DNA from: Brachyspira alvinipulli ATCC 51933
GTDB lineage: Bacteria; Spirochaetota; Brachyspiria; Brachyspirales; Brachyspiraceae
DNA length: 64,000 nucleotides
Direction: 5' to 3'
Assembly (NCBI RefSeq): GCF_000518245.1
Contig: NZ_KI912403.1
Location: 444,600 to 508,599, forward strand
Numbering within the stretch: position 1 is the stretch's first letter; every line of letters starts with the position of its first letter. Shown piece by piece: positions 9,195 to 17,237 of this stretch. The notes below the pieces were generated by a model. That model saw only the letters and a program-made list of their open reading frames with translations. It was not told where the DNA came from and searched no databases. Both the position numbers and the translations under genes were made by a program.

Positions 9195-9713
9195 TTATTT
9201 TCCTGATAATACAGCAAAGAAAATTAAAGGAGTTGTTCCGCTGTTAGAAATAGCATGACTATGTCCTGAACGGCATATTGTCATATCGCCTTCTTTAACT
9301 TCATATTGGCTTCCATCTGTATCTGTATAAGTAGCAGTACCGGATACTATTAAATAGCTGTCTTCATTTCCTTCATGTCTATGTAATCCTACAGAATCAC
9401 CAGGCATTAAAGTCATATATCCCATTTCTTTTGTAGTATAATCTTTTGGAGCATTGTCTCTAACAAAAGCATATTTAACAATTAAATCTCCATTTCCACC
9501 TGCAACTTTATTTCTATTGGTAACTGGCAAATCAGCTAAACTATAAACAGCAGGTATAAAACTTTCATGTATCTCTTCTGTTGCCAATGTATCAGAAGTA
9601 GTATTAGTTGCTGCATTATCAACTACAGCAGATTCAGTTGTTGAAGATGTATTATTGCTGCAGGAAGCAAACATAAATAATAGCAATAATAACATAATAT
9701 TTCTTAATAACAT
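9195..9713 (-). CDS. Cupin-domain lipoprotein
   Basis: 172 residues. The signal peptide ends at LFMFASC. A Thr/Ser-rich linker follows, then a single cupin_2 barrel from about 95 to 170. The first metal motif is visible as GLHRHEGNEDSYLIVSG (two His and a Glu) and the second as CRSGHSHAISN, so a divalent metal site is likely. Cytoplasmic cupins of this kind are often sugar or oxygen-chemistry enzymes or sensors. An extracytoplasmic lipid-anchored one may bind a small ligand, but the substrate cannot be inferred. It stands alone, with a strong terminator behind it. The start is supported by GGGG about 6 bases before the ATG. Confidence 0.88.
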   Translation of the reverse strand: MLLRNIMLLLLLFMFASCSNNTSSTTESAVVDNAATNTTSDTLATEEIHESFIPAVYSLADLPVTNRNKVAGGNGDLIVKYAFVRDNAPKDYTTKEMGYMTLMPGDSVGLHRHEGNEDSYLIVSGTATYTDTDGSQYEVKEGDMTICRSGHSHAISNSGTTPLIFFAVLSGK

Positions 9714-9804
9714 ATTTCCCCCTATTTGTTATATTGCAATTATTCTAAATATAATCTTGAAAAAATCAATCCATATTTTATTAAATTAATTAAAAACATA
9801 TAAT

Positions 9805-9840
9805 AAAAAAGGAACAGCTTATTAATTAATAAGCTATTCC
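9805..9840 (-). terminator. Terminator after the broken outer-membrane gene
   Basis: Arms GGAACAGCTTATT and AATAAGCTATTCC (one mismatch) are followed on the minus strand by a T run. It survives although the gene before it (9886-10636) is broken. Confidence 0.7.
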
Positions 9841-9885
9841 AAATTGATGAATTATCTATATAAAATTATTATATAGCAAAATTAA

Positions 9886-10636
9886 TTAAGCTTTAGGACC
9901 AAATTTGAAGCCTAACTGTAAGCCTACATCAAAGCTTGAAAATCCCATACTATCAAATATTCCAGTTCCTGCAACAGATTCAAAAAATTTATCTGACATA
10001 TTCATACCAAAATCATATCCTGCATAAAGTCCCACATTCATAGCCATATTATCAGTAAAGAATATTGAATAATCGAAAGTAGCCTTAATATATCCTATAA
10101 CAGGAGTTTTAAAATTATCTTTTATATCTGATAAATTCGCTTTTACTGGAGAACCTATTATATTTTTACCATCATATTTTTGATACATTTTTCCAGATAA
10201 AGGTATTTTAACTCCTCCTCATATTCCTATAGCAAAAGCACCTATATTGAATTTAGGAAGAAGTCCAATCTGTATGCTTTCAAATGTAAAAGACTGTGTT
10301 ATTTTTTTTATCGCTTGCAAGTACAAAAGCATAAGAATCATGGCTGTATCCTATTTCACCTAAAACACTAATTCCAAAACCTTCTTTTACTTGGAACATA
10401 TAGCCTAACTGGGCTGTAACTCCTATATCGAAACCTACCCCGCTATTCTGTTTAGTAGATGGTTCAATATATTGTTTTATTGATTCTCCATATTTTGATA
10501 ATTTGTAATTGTGAAAACCTACACTCAATCCTATAGGCACATTAACTATAGCCTCAAATCCGCTTGCTGCAAATGCTGATACACTAAATACTGATATCAT
10601 CATCAATGTTAAAATAATTTTTTTAATGCTTCTCAT
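9886..10636 (-). pseudogene. Outer-membrane beta-barrel protein, broken by frameshift and stop
   Basis: Two ORFs (10280-10636, 118 residues with a signal peptide; 9886-10188, 100 residues) match successive parts of the intact paralogue at 54647-55405. The first lesion is a frameshift in the eight-base A tract of the coding strand (T8 at 10302-10309). After it the homologous frame resumes as TFESIQIGLLPKFNIGAFAIGI. The second is an in-frame TGA at 10219-10221, exactly where the paralogues have a Gly codon in GIGGGVKIP. With both repaired the protein would be about 250 residues ending DVGLQLGFKFGP. The A8 tract alone could suggest phase variation, but the nonsense codon argues for decay. The Shine-Dalgarno sequence AGGAG and the promoter are intact. 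Confidence 0.9.
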
Positions 10637-10728
10637 AAAGAAACTCCTAATAATGATTTTTTATTTATAACAAAATGAATATTGCTATTCAATAAGTTAT
10701 CAGGTAGGCTTGAAATACAAATAAATAA

Positions 10729-10763
10729 GTGATGCAAATATTTTAAAATAATATTTGCAACAC
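10729..10763 (-). ncRNA. Leader hairpin shared with the 55.4-kb outer-membrane gene
   Basis: In the minus-strand transcript, GTGTTGCAAATATT pairs with AATATTTGCATCAC (13 of 14 pairs, 7-base loop). It lies about 126 bases after the predicted start site and 92 bases before the ATG. The 19 bases 5' of the stem are nearly the same as at the second copy (55725-55758). Confidence 0.55.
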
Positions 10764-10895
10764 CAAAAGAAATATTGATTTTAATTAAAATATTATAAAT
10801 TGATATTATATAAAATTTAACAGAAAAAAGTTTTATTGAATTATTTAGAATGTGTGCTGTGTGCTGTGTTAAAAACTAAAGTACTCATAACCAGT

Positions 10896-10924
10896 ATGAT
10901 ATACTCATTTAATTTTTATGTCAA
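10896..10924 (-). promoter_or_regulatory. Promoter of the broken outer-membrane gene
   Basis: Minus strand TTGACA (10919-10924), 17-base spacer, TATCAT (10896-10901). It predicts an untranslated leader of about 250 bases. Confidence 0.65.
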
Positions 10925-10956
10925 TATTCTGTCTAAAAAAAGTAAAAAATTTAAAA

Positions 10957-10993
10957 TAAAATCGGCTTAAATCTAATAAAAGACATAAGCCGA
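10957..10993 (-). terminator. Terminator after the PepSY-like gene at 11026
   Basis: Arms TCGGCTTA and TAAGCCGA (10962-10969 and 10986-10993) are followed on the minus strand by TTTTATTTTAAA. Confidence 0.7.
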
Positions 10994-11025
10994 AAACTAT
11001 ATTAAAGAGATACAAATGAAAAAAC

Positions 11026-11409
11026 TTATGCTAATAATTCTCCGTTATAACCTATACATAAATCTAATGAATTACTTAATTTTACTCTATAAAAATTGAT
11101 TCTTTTATTAACTTCAAATACAAATACTTTTTTATCTTTATATTTTTTCATTATAGATTTAACTCTGTTAGCTATGTTTTTTGGTAAAGCATTTTCTGAT
11201 ATAGAGTCATCGCTGCTTATATAATTCCAATCTCCTCTTTTATCAAAGTTAATATAAGTTCCATTGTTTAATTTAACTTCGTATTCATCTTTAATTTTAT
11301 CAATATAAACTATTTTTGTTTTGCTGTAATTAGCATCTATAAATCTTCTAGCATTCTCTGGTAATTGGCTAGGTGTTACTTTTATAAAAAGGTTTAAAGT
11401 GTTTGTCAT
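11026..11409 (-). CDS. PepSY-like protein, cytoplasmic form
   Basis: 127 residues made of two PepSY-like (PF11396-type) beta-alpha repeats. The first covers LPENARRFIDANYSKTKI through NGTYINFDKRGDWNYI, the second LPKNIANRVKSIMKKYKDKK through YNGELLA. The paralogue at 49773-50204 has a clear signal peptide, but this copy begins MTNTLNLFIKVTPSQLPEN without one, so it should stay in the cytoplasm or have lost its export signal. A strong AAGGAG lies 7 bases before the ATG, so a longer start is unlikely. It shares an unusual operator with its paralogue (11434-11450). The molecular function of the family is not established. Confidence 0.82.
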   Translation of the reverse strand: MTNTLNLFIKVTPSQLPENARRFIDANYSKTKIVYIDKIKDEYEVKLNNGTYINFDKRGDWNYISSDDSISENALPKNIANRVKSIMKKYKDKKVFVFEVNKRINFYRVKLSNSLDLCIGYNGELLA

Positions 11410-11433
11410 AATGTATCTCCTTATAGGGTGTAT

Positions 11434-11450
11434 TGTAAAATCTCTTTACA
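11434..11450 (-). promoter_or_regulatory. Operator TGTAAA-N5-TTTACA of the PepSY-like gene
   Basis: A perfect dyad, extended to ATTGTAAA/TTTACAAT, lies 6 bases downstream of the -10 box and so over the start site, as expected for a repressor. The same dyad sits at the same distance before the paralogue (50238-50254). Confidence 0.6.
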
Positions 11451-11456
11451 ATTATT

Positions 11457-11484
11457 ATTATATCAGATTACCCATTTTATGCAA
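11457..11484 (-). promoter_or_regulatory. Promoter of the 11409 PepSY-like gene
   Basis: Minus strand TTGCAT (11479-11484), 16-base spacer, TATAAT (11457-11462). Confidence 0.6.
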
Positions 11485-11772
11485 TATTTTTTTACAATTA
11501 TTTTACAATTATTTTACATTTATTCTAAAAAATAAGATATATAAAATACATTTACTACATATACAGGTGTTATTGCAAATTTCATGTAAAGAAAATGCTA
11601 AAATTCATTGATTACAATATATAAATTTCAAAAACAAAGCATAATTTTATATAAAAAATAGAAAATAATACTCTATTGCAGACTTTTATAAAATATGTTA
11701 TCTTATTGCAAATTTTTATAACTATATATAGAAAACTTTTGATAAAAAATAATTGAATATGGATTTTGATGT

Positions 11773-13092
11773 ATGGAAATAGTGAATATAAATGACGCTC
11801 TCGATTATATATATTCTTTTATGGGGAAGAAAAACTTACATAAAGAAGGTTTTGACCATATAAATAATGTACGAAACATATTAAATACTTTAGGATATAA
11901 ACAAACATTTGAAGTAATACATATTACTGGAACTAAAGGAAAAGGATCTACTACATTAGTATTATCCCACATGTTAAAACATTCCGGATTTAAAACAGGT
12001 GCTTTTATATCTCCTCATATAATAGATGAAAGAGAAAGAATATCAATAAATGATGAATGGATTAGCGAAAAAGATTTTGTTTATATAACAAATAGAATAA
12101 AAAATATAGTAGATAATGATAATTATATATATGAGAATATTACTGTATTTGAAATATTTACAATAATAGGGTTATATTATTTCTATATGCAGGAAGTAGA
12201 TTATGCATGTGTAGAGGTTGGTATTGGAGGAAAATTAGACTGTACAAATGTAGTGGACTCTGCTATAAGTATATTAACATCAATATCTTATGATCATACT
12301 CAAATACTTGGAGATACAATAGAAAAAATAACAGAACAAAAAGCAGGAATAATTAAACCAAACTCAATTGTAATATCAGCGTATCAAGAAGAAAATTCAA
12401 TAAATATAATAAAAAATATATCAGAAAAACAAAACTCAAAATTATATATTTTTAAAAAAGATTTTGATGCAGAAATTATAAAAAACAGCAATGAAAATTT
12501 AGAGTTTATATATAAAGAAAATGATAAAGAATACACTTTTAATACAACATTATTAGGAGAGCATCAGGCAGAAAATATTTCATTATCATTTAAAGCATTT
12601 AGAATGCTATTGGAAAAAAGAAAAAACATAAAAAATACAGAAAAAATATATATAAGTGCCATTAATTCATTAAATACATTTGATATAAAAGCACGTCTTA
12701 CATTTATGCAAAGAAATCCAGACATAATAGTAGATGGTGCTCATAATGCAAAATCACTAGACAGAGTATTAAAAACGGTATATAAATGGTATAAGGATAT
12801 TATAATATTATTTGCTCCTTTAAGCGAAAAAGATGTTAATGGTATGTGCAATGTATTAAAACAGTATGATTCTATTATAATATTAAGTTCTTCAAACAAT
12901 ATAACTTATAAAGAAACAGATAGTTATAAAGTATATGAATATTTAAAAGACTATGATAATGTTAAGCATATACCTAATTTTAATGAGGCTATTGAATATA
13001 TGAAAAAACTTTCTAAAGAAAAAAGTATGCCGGCATTAGTTATAGGTTCATTATATGCAGCAAGCGACTTTATTAATACTTATAAAAAATGA
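11773..13092 (+). CDS. folC: Folylpolyglutamate synthase / dihydrofolate synthase
   Basis: 439 residues, normal length. A Mur-ligase-type ATP loop TGTKGKGST begins at residue 55, followed by SPHIIDERERISIN, which holds the FolC substrate-binding residues. VEVGIGGKLDCTNV (metal/ATP site) and SYDHTQILGDTIEKI are also typical. The enzyme joins glutamate to dihydropteroate or to folates in the cytoplasm, keeping folates inside the cell. The other folate genes are not nearby. It is a single gene ended by a hairpin terminator directly after the stop. There is only a weak GGAT before the ATG. Confidence 0.95.
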   Translation: MEIVNINDALDYIYSFMGKKNLHKEGFDHINNVRNILNTLGYKQTFEVIHITGTKGKGSTTLVLSHMLKHSGFKTGAFISPHIIDERERISINDEWISEKDFVYITNRIKNIVDNDNYIYENITVFEIFTIIGLYYFYMQEVDYACVEVGIGGKLDCTNVVDSAISILTSISYDHTQILGDTIEKITEQKAGIIKPNSIVISAYQEENSINIIKNISEKQNSKLYIFKKDFDAEIIKNSNENLEFIYKENDKEYTFNTTLLGEHQAENISLSFKAFRMLLEKRKNIKNTEKIYISAINSLNTFDIKARLTFMQRNPDIIVDGAHNAKSLDRVLKTVYKWYKDIIILFAPLSEKDVNGMCNVLKQYDSIIILSSSNNITYKETDSYKVYEYLKDYDNVKHIPNFNEAIEYMKKLSKEKSMPALVIGSLYAASDFINTYKK

Positions 13093-13125
13093 GGGATATA
13101 TTAATTAAAATAATATATCCCTTTA
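13093..13125 (+). terminator. Terminator after folC
   Basis: Arms GGGATATATTA and TAATATATCCC (13093-13103 and 13111-13121) start right after the folC stop codon and are followed by TTTATAAT. Confidence 0.7.
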
Positions 13126-13152
13126 TAATAAAACTTTTTTCGATATAAGATA

Positions 13153-13848
13153 TTAAATCTCTATAACTTCTTTTCTTTTAGAACCACCAAAATCAAATAA
13201 ATCTAAATGTATACCTAATTGAGCTCCTATATCTACAGAACCTAATTTTCCAGGATAATTATATCCATAACCTAAAGAACCCAAATTATTTTTTACTCCC
13301 ATATAAGGTATATCAAAATTAACATATAATGATAAACTAATAAATACTATATTTATTCCTGTATAAAGTCTAACATAAGGTATTAAAACATCATTGAACC
13401 TTCCAGAAAGACCTGATATTTTTCTATCAGTATCTCCTTCAGTATATTTACCTGAGAAAGGAATTTTCACACCGCCTCCAATACCTAATTGGAATAATAA
13501 AGGACGCCATTCTAAATTAAGCCCTGTCATAACACTGTCAAATTCATGGGTATAATTTCTAGAATCAGCTGTTATAAATTTAAATGTATCTCTATACCAG
13601 CCTACATCTAAACCCAAAGATATTGTATGAGTTCCGTCTCCTATATTAAAATTAACTCTAGGCTGAAATATAACACCAACTTCAAATGCAGTTTTAGGAC
13701 TAAATGACACACTTGGATCAACACTGCTTTCTGGATAAAAACTAGGGATACTTCCGCCTAATGGTATATACATTCCGATACCCAGTGAATGAGAATATGC
13801 TAATGATGATATCATTAGAAATAAACTAATTAATACAAACTTTTTCAT
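13153..13848 (-). CDS. Outer-membrane beta-barrel family protein (paralogue 2)
   Basis: 231 residues with a cleavable signal peptide ending near LAYSH. The rest alternates hydrophobic and polar residues as in a small outer-membrane barrel. It shares the family marks GIGGGVKIPFSGKY, LGYGYNYPGKLGSVDIG and a repeated Y-R-DTFKF strand with the neighbour at 14103-14798, and the GGGVKIP-SG motif with the proteins at 9886 and 54647. The C-terminus is a short charged tail (GGSKRKEVIEI), not the final aromatic residue usual for BamA substrates. The function is unknown. AAGGAGATAT precedes the ATG, and it has its own promoter. Confidence 0.8.
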   Translation of the reverse strand: MKKFVLISLFLMISSLAYSHSLGIGMYIPLGGSIPSFYPESSVDPSVSFSPKTAFEVGVIFQPRVNFNIGDGTHTISLGLDVGWYRDTFKFITADSRNYTHEFDSVMTGLNLEWRPLLFQLGIGGGVKIPFSGKYTEGDTDRKISGLSGRFNDVLIPYVRLYTGINIVFISLSLYVNFDIPYMGVKNNLGSLGYGYNYPGKLGSVDIGAQLGIHLDLFDFGGSKRKEVIEI

Positions 13849-13943
13849 ATATATCTCCTTGCCAATTTGTATAAAAAGATTAATAAGTTTATAAAGAAAA
13901 TAAGATTACTAAAAAATAGTGTAAACTTCATAAACTTTCTTCG

Positions 13944-13972
13944 AGAATAAAGTTTTTTTACATAAAAGTCAA
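13944..13972 (-). promoter_or_regulatory. Promoter of the 13848 outer-membrane gene
   Basis: Minus strand TTGACT (13967-13972), 17-base spacer, TATTCT (13944-13949). Confidence 0.65.
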
Positions 13973-14102
13973 TATGAAAATATCTTTTTTTTAAATAATA
14001 CAATACCTTAGTATAGCATAATAATATTGAAAAAACATACTATTCATAACTAAATTTATATAATAAATATTATAAAACTATTTCTTATAATTATTTATTT
14101 AA

Positions 14103-14798
14103 TTATATGGTAATCTCTGATTTACTTTCTCCAAATTCTAATAAAGGTAAATAAATACCTATCTGAACACCTACATCAAAAGCTGCAAGCTGACCAGGAT
14201 ATTTATATCCGTAACCTAATGAACTAATATTATCTTTTATCTGAACATAAGGTATATCAACATTCATGTATAATGATAAATTAACAAAATAGAAATTTAC
14301 ACCTGCGTAAAGTTTCAAATAAGGTATAATGACAGGAGTATTAAATCTTTCTGTTAACTTATCTCCGTTTAATTTAGTACCAATATCTCCTTCCAAATAT
14401 TTGCCGGAACAAGGAAATTTAACACCACCTCCAATACCTAATTGAAATAATGAAGGTCTCCATTCAATATTAAGTCCTGTCATAATACTGTCAAATTCAT
14501 GTTTAAATTTTTGTGAATTATTCTGAAATTTAAATGTATCTCTATACCAGCCAAAATCCAAAGATACAGCTATATAATGAAATTTACCTAATTCAAAATA
14601 AAGTCCAGGCTGAAATATAACACCCATTTCAAATGACCATTTTTCTTCTCCTATTGTAGCTGGTTCGTAAAGTTTATTGGGTAAGAAACCAGGTATACTT
14701 CCTCCTAACGGAACATACAAACCAATGCCAAAATAATGGGAATAAGCTAGAGCTGATGTCATTAGAAATAGACTAATTAGTATGATAATTTTTTTCAT
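14103..14798 (-). CDS. Outer-membrane beta-barrel family protein (paralogue 3)
   Basis: 231 residues, a tandem duplicate of the gene at 13153-13848 and clearly similar over its full length. It has a signal peptide ending at ALAYSH. Family marks are YVPLGGSIPGF, GGGVKFPCSGKY and LGYGYKYPGQLAAFDVG. It has one lone cysteine within the GGGVKFPCSG motif, where the paralogues have Phe, Val or Leu. It has a separate promoter (14959-14987), so the two copies can be controlled independently. The AAGGAAAA sequence before the ATG is a usable ribosome-binding site. The function is unknown. Confidence 0.8.
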   Translation of the reverse strand: MKKIIILISLFLMTSALAYSHYFGIGLYVPLGGSIPGFLPNKLYEPATIGEEKWSFEMGVIFQPGLYFELGKFHYIAVSLDFGWYRDTFKFQNNSQKFKHEFDSIMTGLNIEWRPSLFQLGIGGGVKFPCSGKYLEGDIGTKLNGDKLTERFNTPVIIPYLKLYAGVNFYFVNLSLYMNVDIPYVQIKDNISSLGYGYKYPGQLAAFDVGVQIGIYLPLLEFGESKSEITI

Positions 14799-14958
14799 AT
14801 TTTTTCCTTACAGACAATAAAAAATATTTAGGCATACAATAGAAATAATCTATATATAAAAAATAAATAAAATTTGAAAAAACGTATAAAAGATTTTTAA
14901 AAAAGAAATTTAAATATCTCATAAATTAATTCCACAAAGATTTCATAAACCTTATTTA

Positions 14959-14987
14959 AGTATAGATAATTTTTATACAAAAGTCAA
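14959..14987 (-). promoter_or_regulatory. Promoter of the 14798 outer-membrane gene
   Basis: Minus strand TTGACT (14982-14987), 17-base spacer, TATACT (14959-14964). The leader is about 155 bases. Confidence 0.7.
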
Positions 14988-15007
14988 TATAAGAATATAT
15001 ATTTTGA

Positions 15008-16270
15008 TTATACAATACCTTGGTATTTATTAATAATATTTATAGTCCTTTGAGAAGCTCCGTTATTTTGTCTTAACAGATTGTATGCTTTTTCAGATAA
15101 TTCATCTCTAAGTTCTTTATTTTTATATGCAAGCTCTATAGTTTCATGCAATTTATTTTTATCTTCACAAGTAAATACAGCATCTTTCATATACTCATAA
15201 ATTTCTATAAAATTATACATATACTTACCAACTATAACAGGCTTCTTAAAATATATAGCCTCTAATATATTATGGCCTCCTACATTTCCTATAAAAGTAC
15301 CGCCCATAATAACCAAATCAGATAATTTATACCAATTTAATAATTCACCTATAGTATCAATTATTATACCGTCTTCAGAACTATTTTCATAATCTGTATA
15401 AAGAGGTAAATCATATCCTAATTTGGAAGCAGTATTTTGTATATCTTCTCCTCGGTTAATATCTCTTGGAACTATTACAATATAAACATTATCTTTTATT
15501 CCAAGCATATCAATTGCTTTGAGTATTATATCTTCTTCATTAGAATGAGTACTTCCTGCTGTTATTACAAATTTGTTAACTGGTATTCTATTCTCTAAAT
15601 CATCTATTTTTTTCTCATTGGCATAATAATTTATATCATATTTTAAATTTCCTGTAACAGTTATAAGTCCCTCAGGCATTCCTATGCTAATCATATTTTC
15701 TTTATCTATATTGCTCTGAGCCAAAATCTTCGTATACATATTAAAATAAGGTTTAAAGAAAAATTTAAAATTTTTATATCCTTTTATTTCTTTCTTTCCA
15801 ATTCTTCCATTTATCATATAAAGAGGTATTAATTTTTTATGAAGCATATAAATAAATGTAGGCCATATCTCAATTTCAGCTATCATTACATATTCAGGAG
15901 ATATTAAATTAATAAGTTTATTTATCATATGAGGATAATCCAATGTTAAATAAAATAATTCAACTTTTTCCCCATAGTTTTTTTTAGCTATATCATATCC
16001 TCCAACTGTAGTAGTTGATAAATAAACACTATATCCTCTATCTATCAAAGTAAAAACTATTTCTTTTACAGCAACTATCTCACCCACGCTTACAGCATGT
16101 ATCCATACAGCATTTTTATTATTTTCTTTAGGATATATAAAACCTAATCTTGATAAAGCACCTTTTCTAATAGGTTTATTAAATATCATCATTATAGAAA
16201 AGCATATAAATATTATAGGATAAATAATATAACCAAATACAGTATATATAAACATTAAAATTCTTTGCAT
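15008..16270 (-). CDS. waaA: 3-deoxy-D-manno-octulosonic acid (Kdo) transferase
   Basis: 420 residues, the normal length. An N-terminal membrane helix (about 8-30) is followed by the GT30 signature: AVWIHAVSVGEIVAVKEIV, LTLDYPH, EIEIWPTFIY and NGRIGKKEIKGY, with the catalytic Glu in SVGE. The C-terminal half has GSTHSNEEDIILKA and GGTFIGNVGGHNILEA, the CMP-Kdo binding segments. The enzyme adds Kdo to lipid A at the inner face of the cytoplasmic membrane, so this organism makes a Kdo-containing lipooligosaccharide. It follows the small membrane protein gene (16288-16575) after 17 bases and is probably co-transcribed with it. Confidence 0.93.
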   Translation of the reverse strand: MQRILMFIYTVFGYIIYPIIFICFSIMMIFNKPIRKGALSRLGFIYPKENNKNAVWIHAVSVGEIVAVKEIVFTLIDRGYSVYLSTTTVGGYDIAKKNYGEKVELFYLTLDYPHMINKLINLISPEYVMIAEIEIWPTFIYMLHKKLIPLYMINGRIGKKEIKGYKNFKFFFKPYFNMYTKILAQSNIDKENMISIGMPEGLITVTGNLKYDINYYANEKKIDDLENRIPVNKFVITAGSTHSNEEDIILKAIDMLGIKDNVYIVIVPRDINRGEDIQNTASKLGYDLPLYTDYENSSEDGIIIDTIGELLNWYKLSDLVIMGGTFIGNVGGHNILEAIYFKKPVIVGKYMYNFIEIYEYMKDAVFTCEDKNKLHETIELAYKNKELRDELSEKAYNLLRQNNGASQRTINIINKYQGIV

Positions 16271-16287
16271 TTATAAAACCAAACCAT

Positions 16288-16575
16288 TTATATTATTATA
16301 GATATAACAGTCAACATAATTATAACAGCATATATCAAAAATGAAATAATAGCTTTCACAATAGCATGCTGTTTTCTAGTACCCCATTCACATTTTGAAG
16401 CTACAACCATAAAAGAAATAAATAATGCTATCTCTATTATATTTAAAATGATAAAAATAATACCATATACGCCGTTTCTAATATTATTATGTTCTATAAT
16501 ATAGTATGCTACTATTGGAAAAAGCATGATTATTGAAGCATTAATCAATTTATGTATTAAAAGGTATTTATTCAT
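16288..16575 (-). CDS. Small four-helix membrane protein
   Basis: 95 residues with about three to four hydrophobic helices and short loops, one holding SKCEWGTRKQHA. I recognise no family. It lies 17 bases upstream of waaA on the same strand, so a link to envelope glycolipid assembly is possible but only by position. The ATG at 16575 has no Shine-Dalgarno sequence. The -10 box of a good promoter ends 7 bases before it, so the mRNA may be leaderless. Confidence 0.75.
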   Translation of the reverse strand: MNKYLLIHKLINASIIMLFPIVAYYIIEHNNIRNGVYGIIFIILNIIEIALFISFMVVASKCEWGTRKQHAIVKAIISFLIYAVIIMLTVISIII

Positions 16576-16582
16576 AGTTTTA

Positions 16583-16610
16583 ATTATACTAAATAAATAT
16601 ATTATGTCAA
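16583..16610 (-). promoter_or_regulatory. Promoter giving a probably leaderless mRNA (16575 gene and waaA)
   Basis: Minus strand TTGACA (16605-16610), 16-base spacer, TATAAT (16583-16588). Start of transcription would fall at or within a base or two of the ATG at 16575. Confidence 0.65.
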
Positions 16611-16632
16611 TTAATTAATATAAAATAATAGA

Positions 16633-16662
16633 CTTTCTATTAATTATAAAACTAATAGAAAG
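16633..16662 (-). terminator. Hairpin after the 16863 gene
   Basis: Ten-base arms CTTTCTATTA and TAATAGAAAG, followed on the minus strand by an A/T-rich stretch. It lies about 200 bases past the stop, so it may be the first effective terminator. Confidence 0.5.
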
Positions 16663-16862
16663 CCCAAATTTGTGTAATGTATAATTAATTTATATAAAAA
16701 ATAAAAGCTATTTATACGCATACAAAATATAAACTTTATTTTCTGATAAAATATCATAATTTATATTATTAAAATTTCATTCTAATCTATATTAACCTAA
16801 CTGTTCCATTAGCTTTTTTTAGTATCCTCATAAAGTTTTGTAATATTATTATTCCATATATC

Positions 16863-17237
16863 CTATTTATAATGTAAATCAAATCCATAATCAGAAGAAC
16901 CATTCTCAGGAACACAATTTCTTGGAGCAAACCCTATATTTGATGTAGGATAACTAGATAATTCCATTTTATTAGCATCAAATTTAGGAACACTATTTCT
17001 GGATTTTTTCTTAATATAATAACTATATAATTTTTTATTCTTCTTTTTATCAAAAAAAGTTTCACCTTTAAATATGCAGTATGATTTCAAATCATCTTCT
17101 AAATGATCAAAAAATGAAACTATTTTTATGATATCATCTTTATTTGAAATCAAAAAATAATTTTCTATTCTAAAAAGAAAAGACTTACCTATAGGAATAT
17201 CTACTAAAAATATACTTCTATTTACATTGAAGTCCAT
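16863..17237 (-). CDS. Hypothetical protein
   Basis: 124 residues, no signal peptide or membrane segment. The N-terminal half looks globular (SIFLVDIPIGKSFLFRIENYF). The middle is lysine-rich (KKKNKKLYSYYIKKK) and the C-terminus is low in hydrophobic residues and probably disordered. No family is recognised. A promoter with good boxes lies at 17427-17455, giving a leader of about 180 bases, which supports real expression. The ATG at 17235-17237 has a poor ribosome-binding site. Confidence 0.55.
   Translation of the reverse strand: MDFNVNRSIFLVDIPIGKSFLFRIENYFLISNKDDIIKIVSFFDHLEDDLKSYCIFKGETFFDKKKNKKLYSYYIKKKSRNSVPKFDANKMELSSYPTSNIGFAPRNCVPENGSSDYGFDLHYK

Larger units (their letters stand above)
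11410..11772. other. Divergent intergenic region between PepSY-like gene and folC
   Basis: The left part carries the Shine-Dalgarno, operator and promoter of the minus-strand PepSY-like gene. Behind its -35 are three tandem copies of a 10-base unit close to ATTTTACAAT (11485-11520). Towards folC there are two imperfect copies of TATTGCANACTTTTATAA (about 11674 and 11706). I see no clear folC promoter and no other gene. Confidence 0.5.

Noticed and set aside
10302-10309. Eight-base homopolymer as an on/off switch of the outer-membrane gene
   Set aside because: Restoring the frame would not help because an in-frame TGA lies 80 bases downstream; a past switch is possible but not a current one.
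10853-10870. Tandem GTGTGCT repeats as a regulatory repeat
   Set aside because: Only two to three copies, absent from the otherwise similar leader at 55.8 kb.
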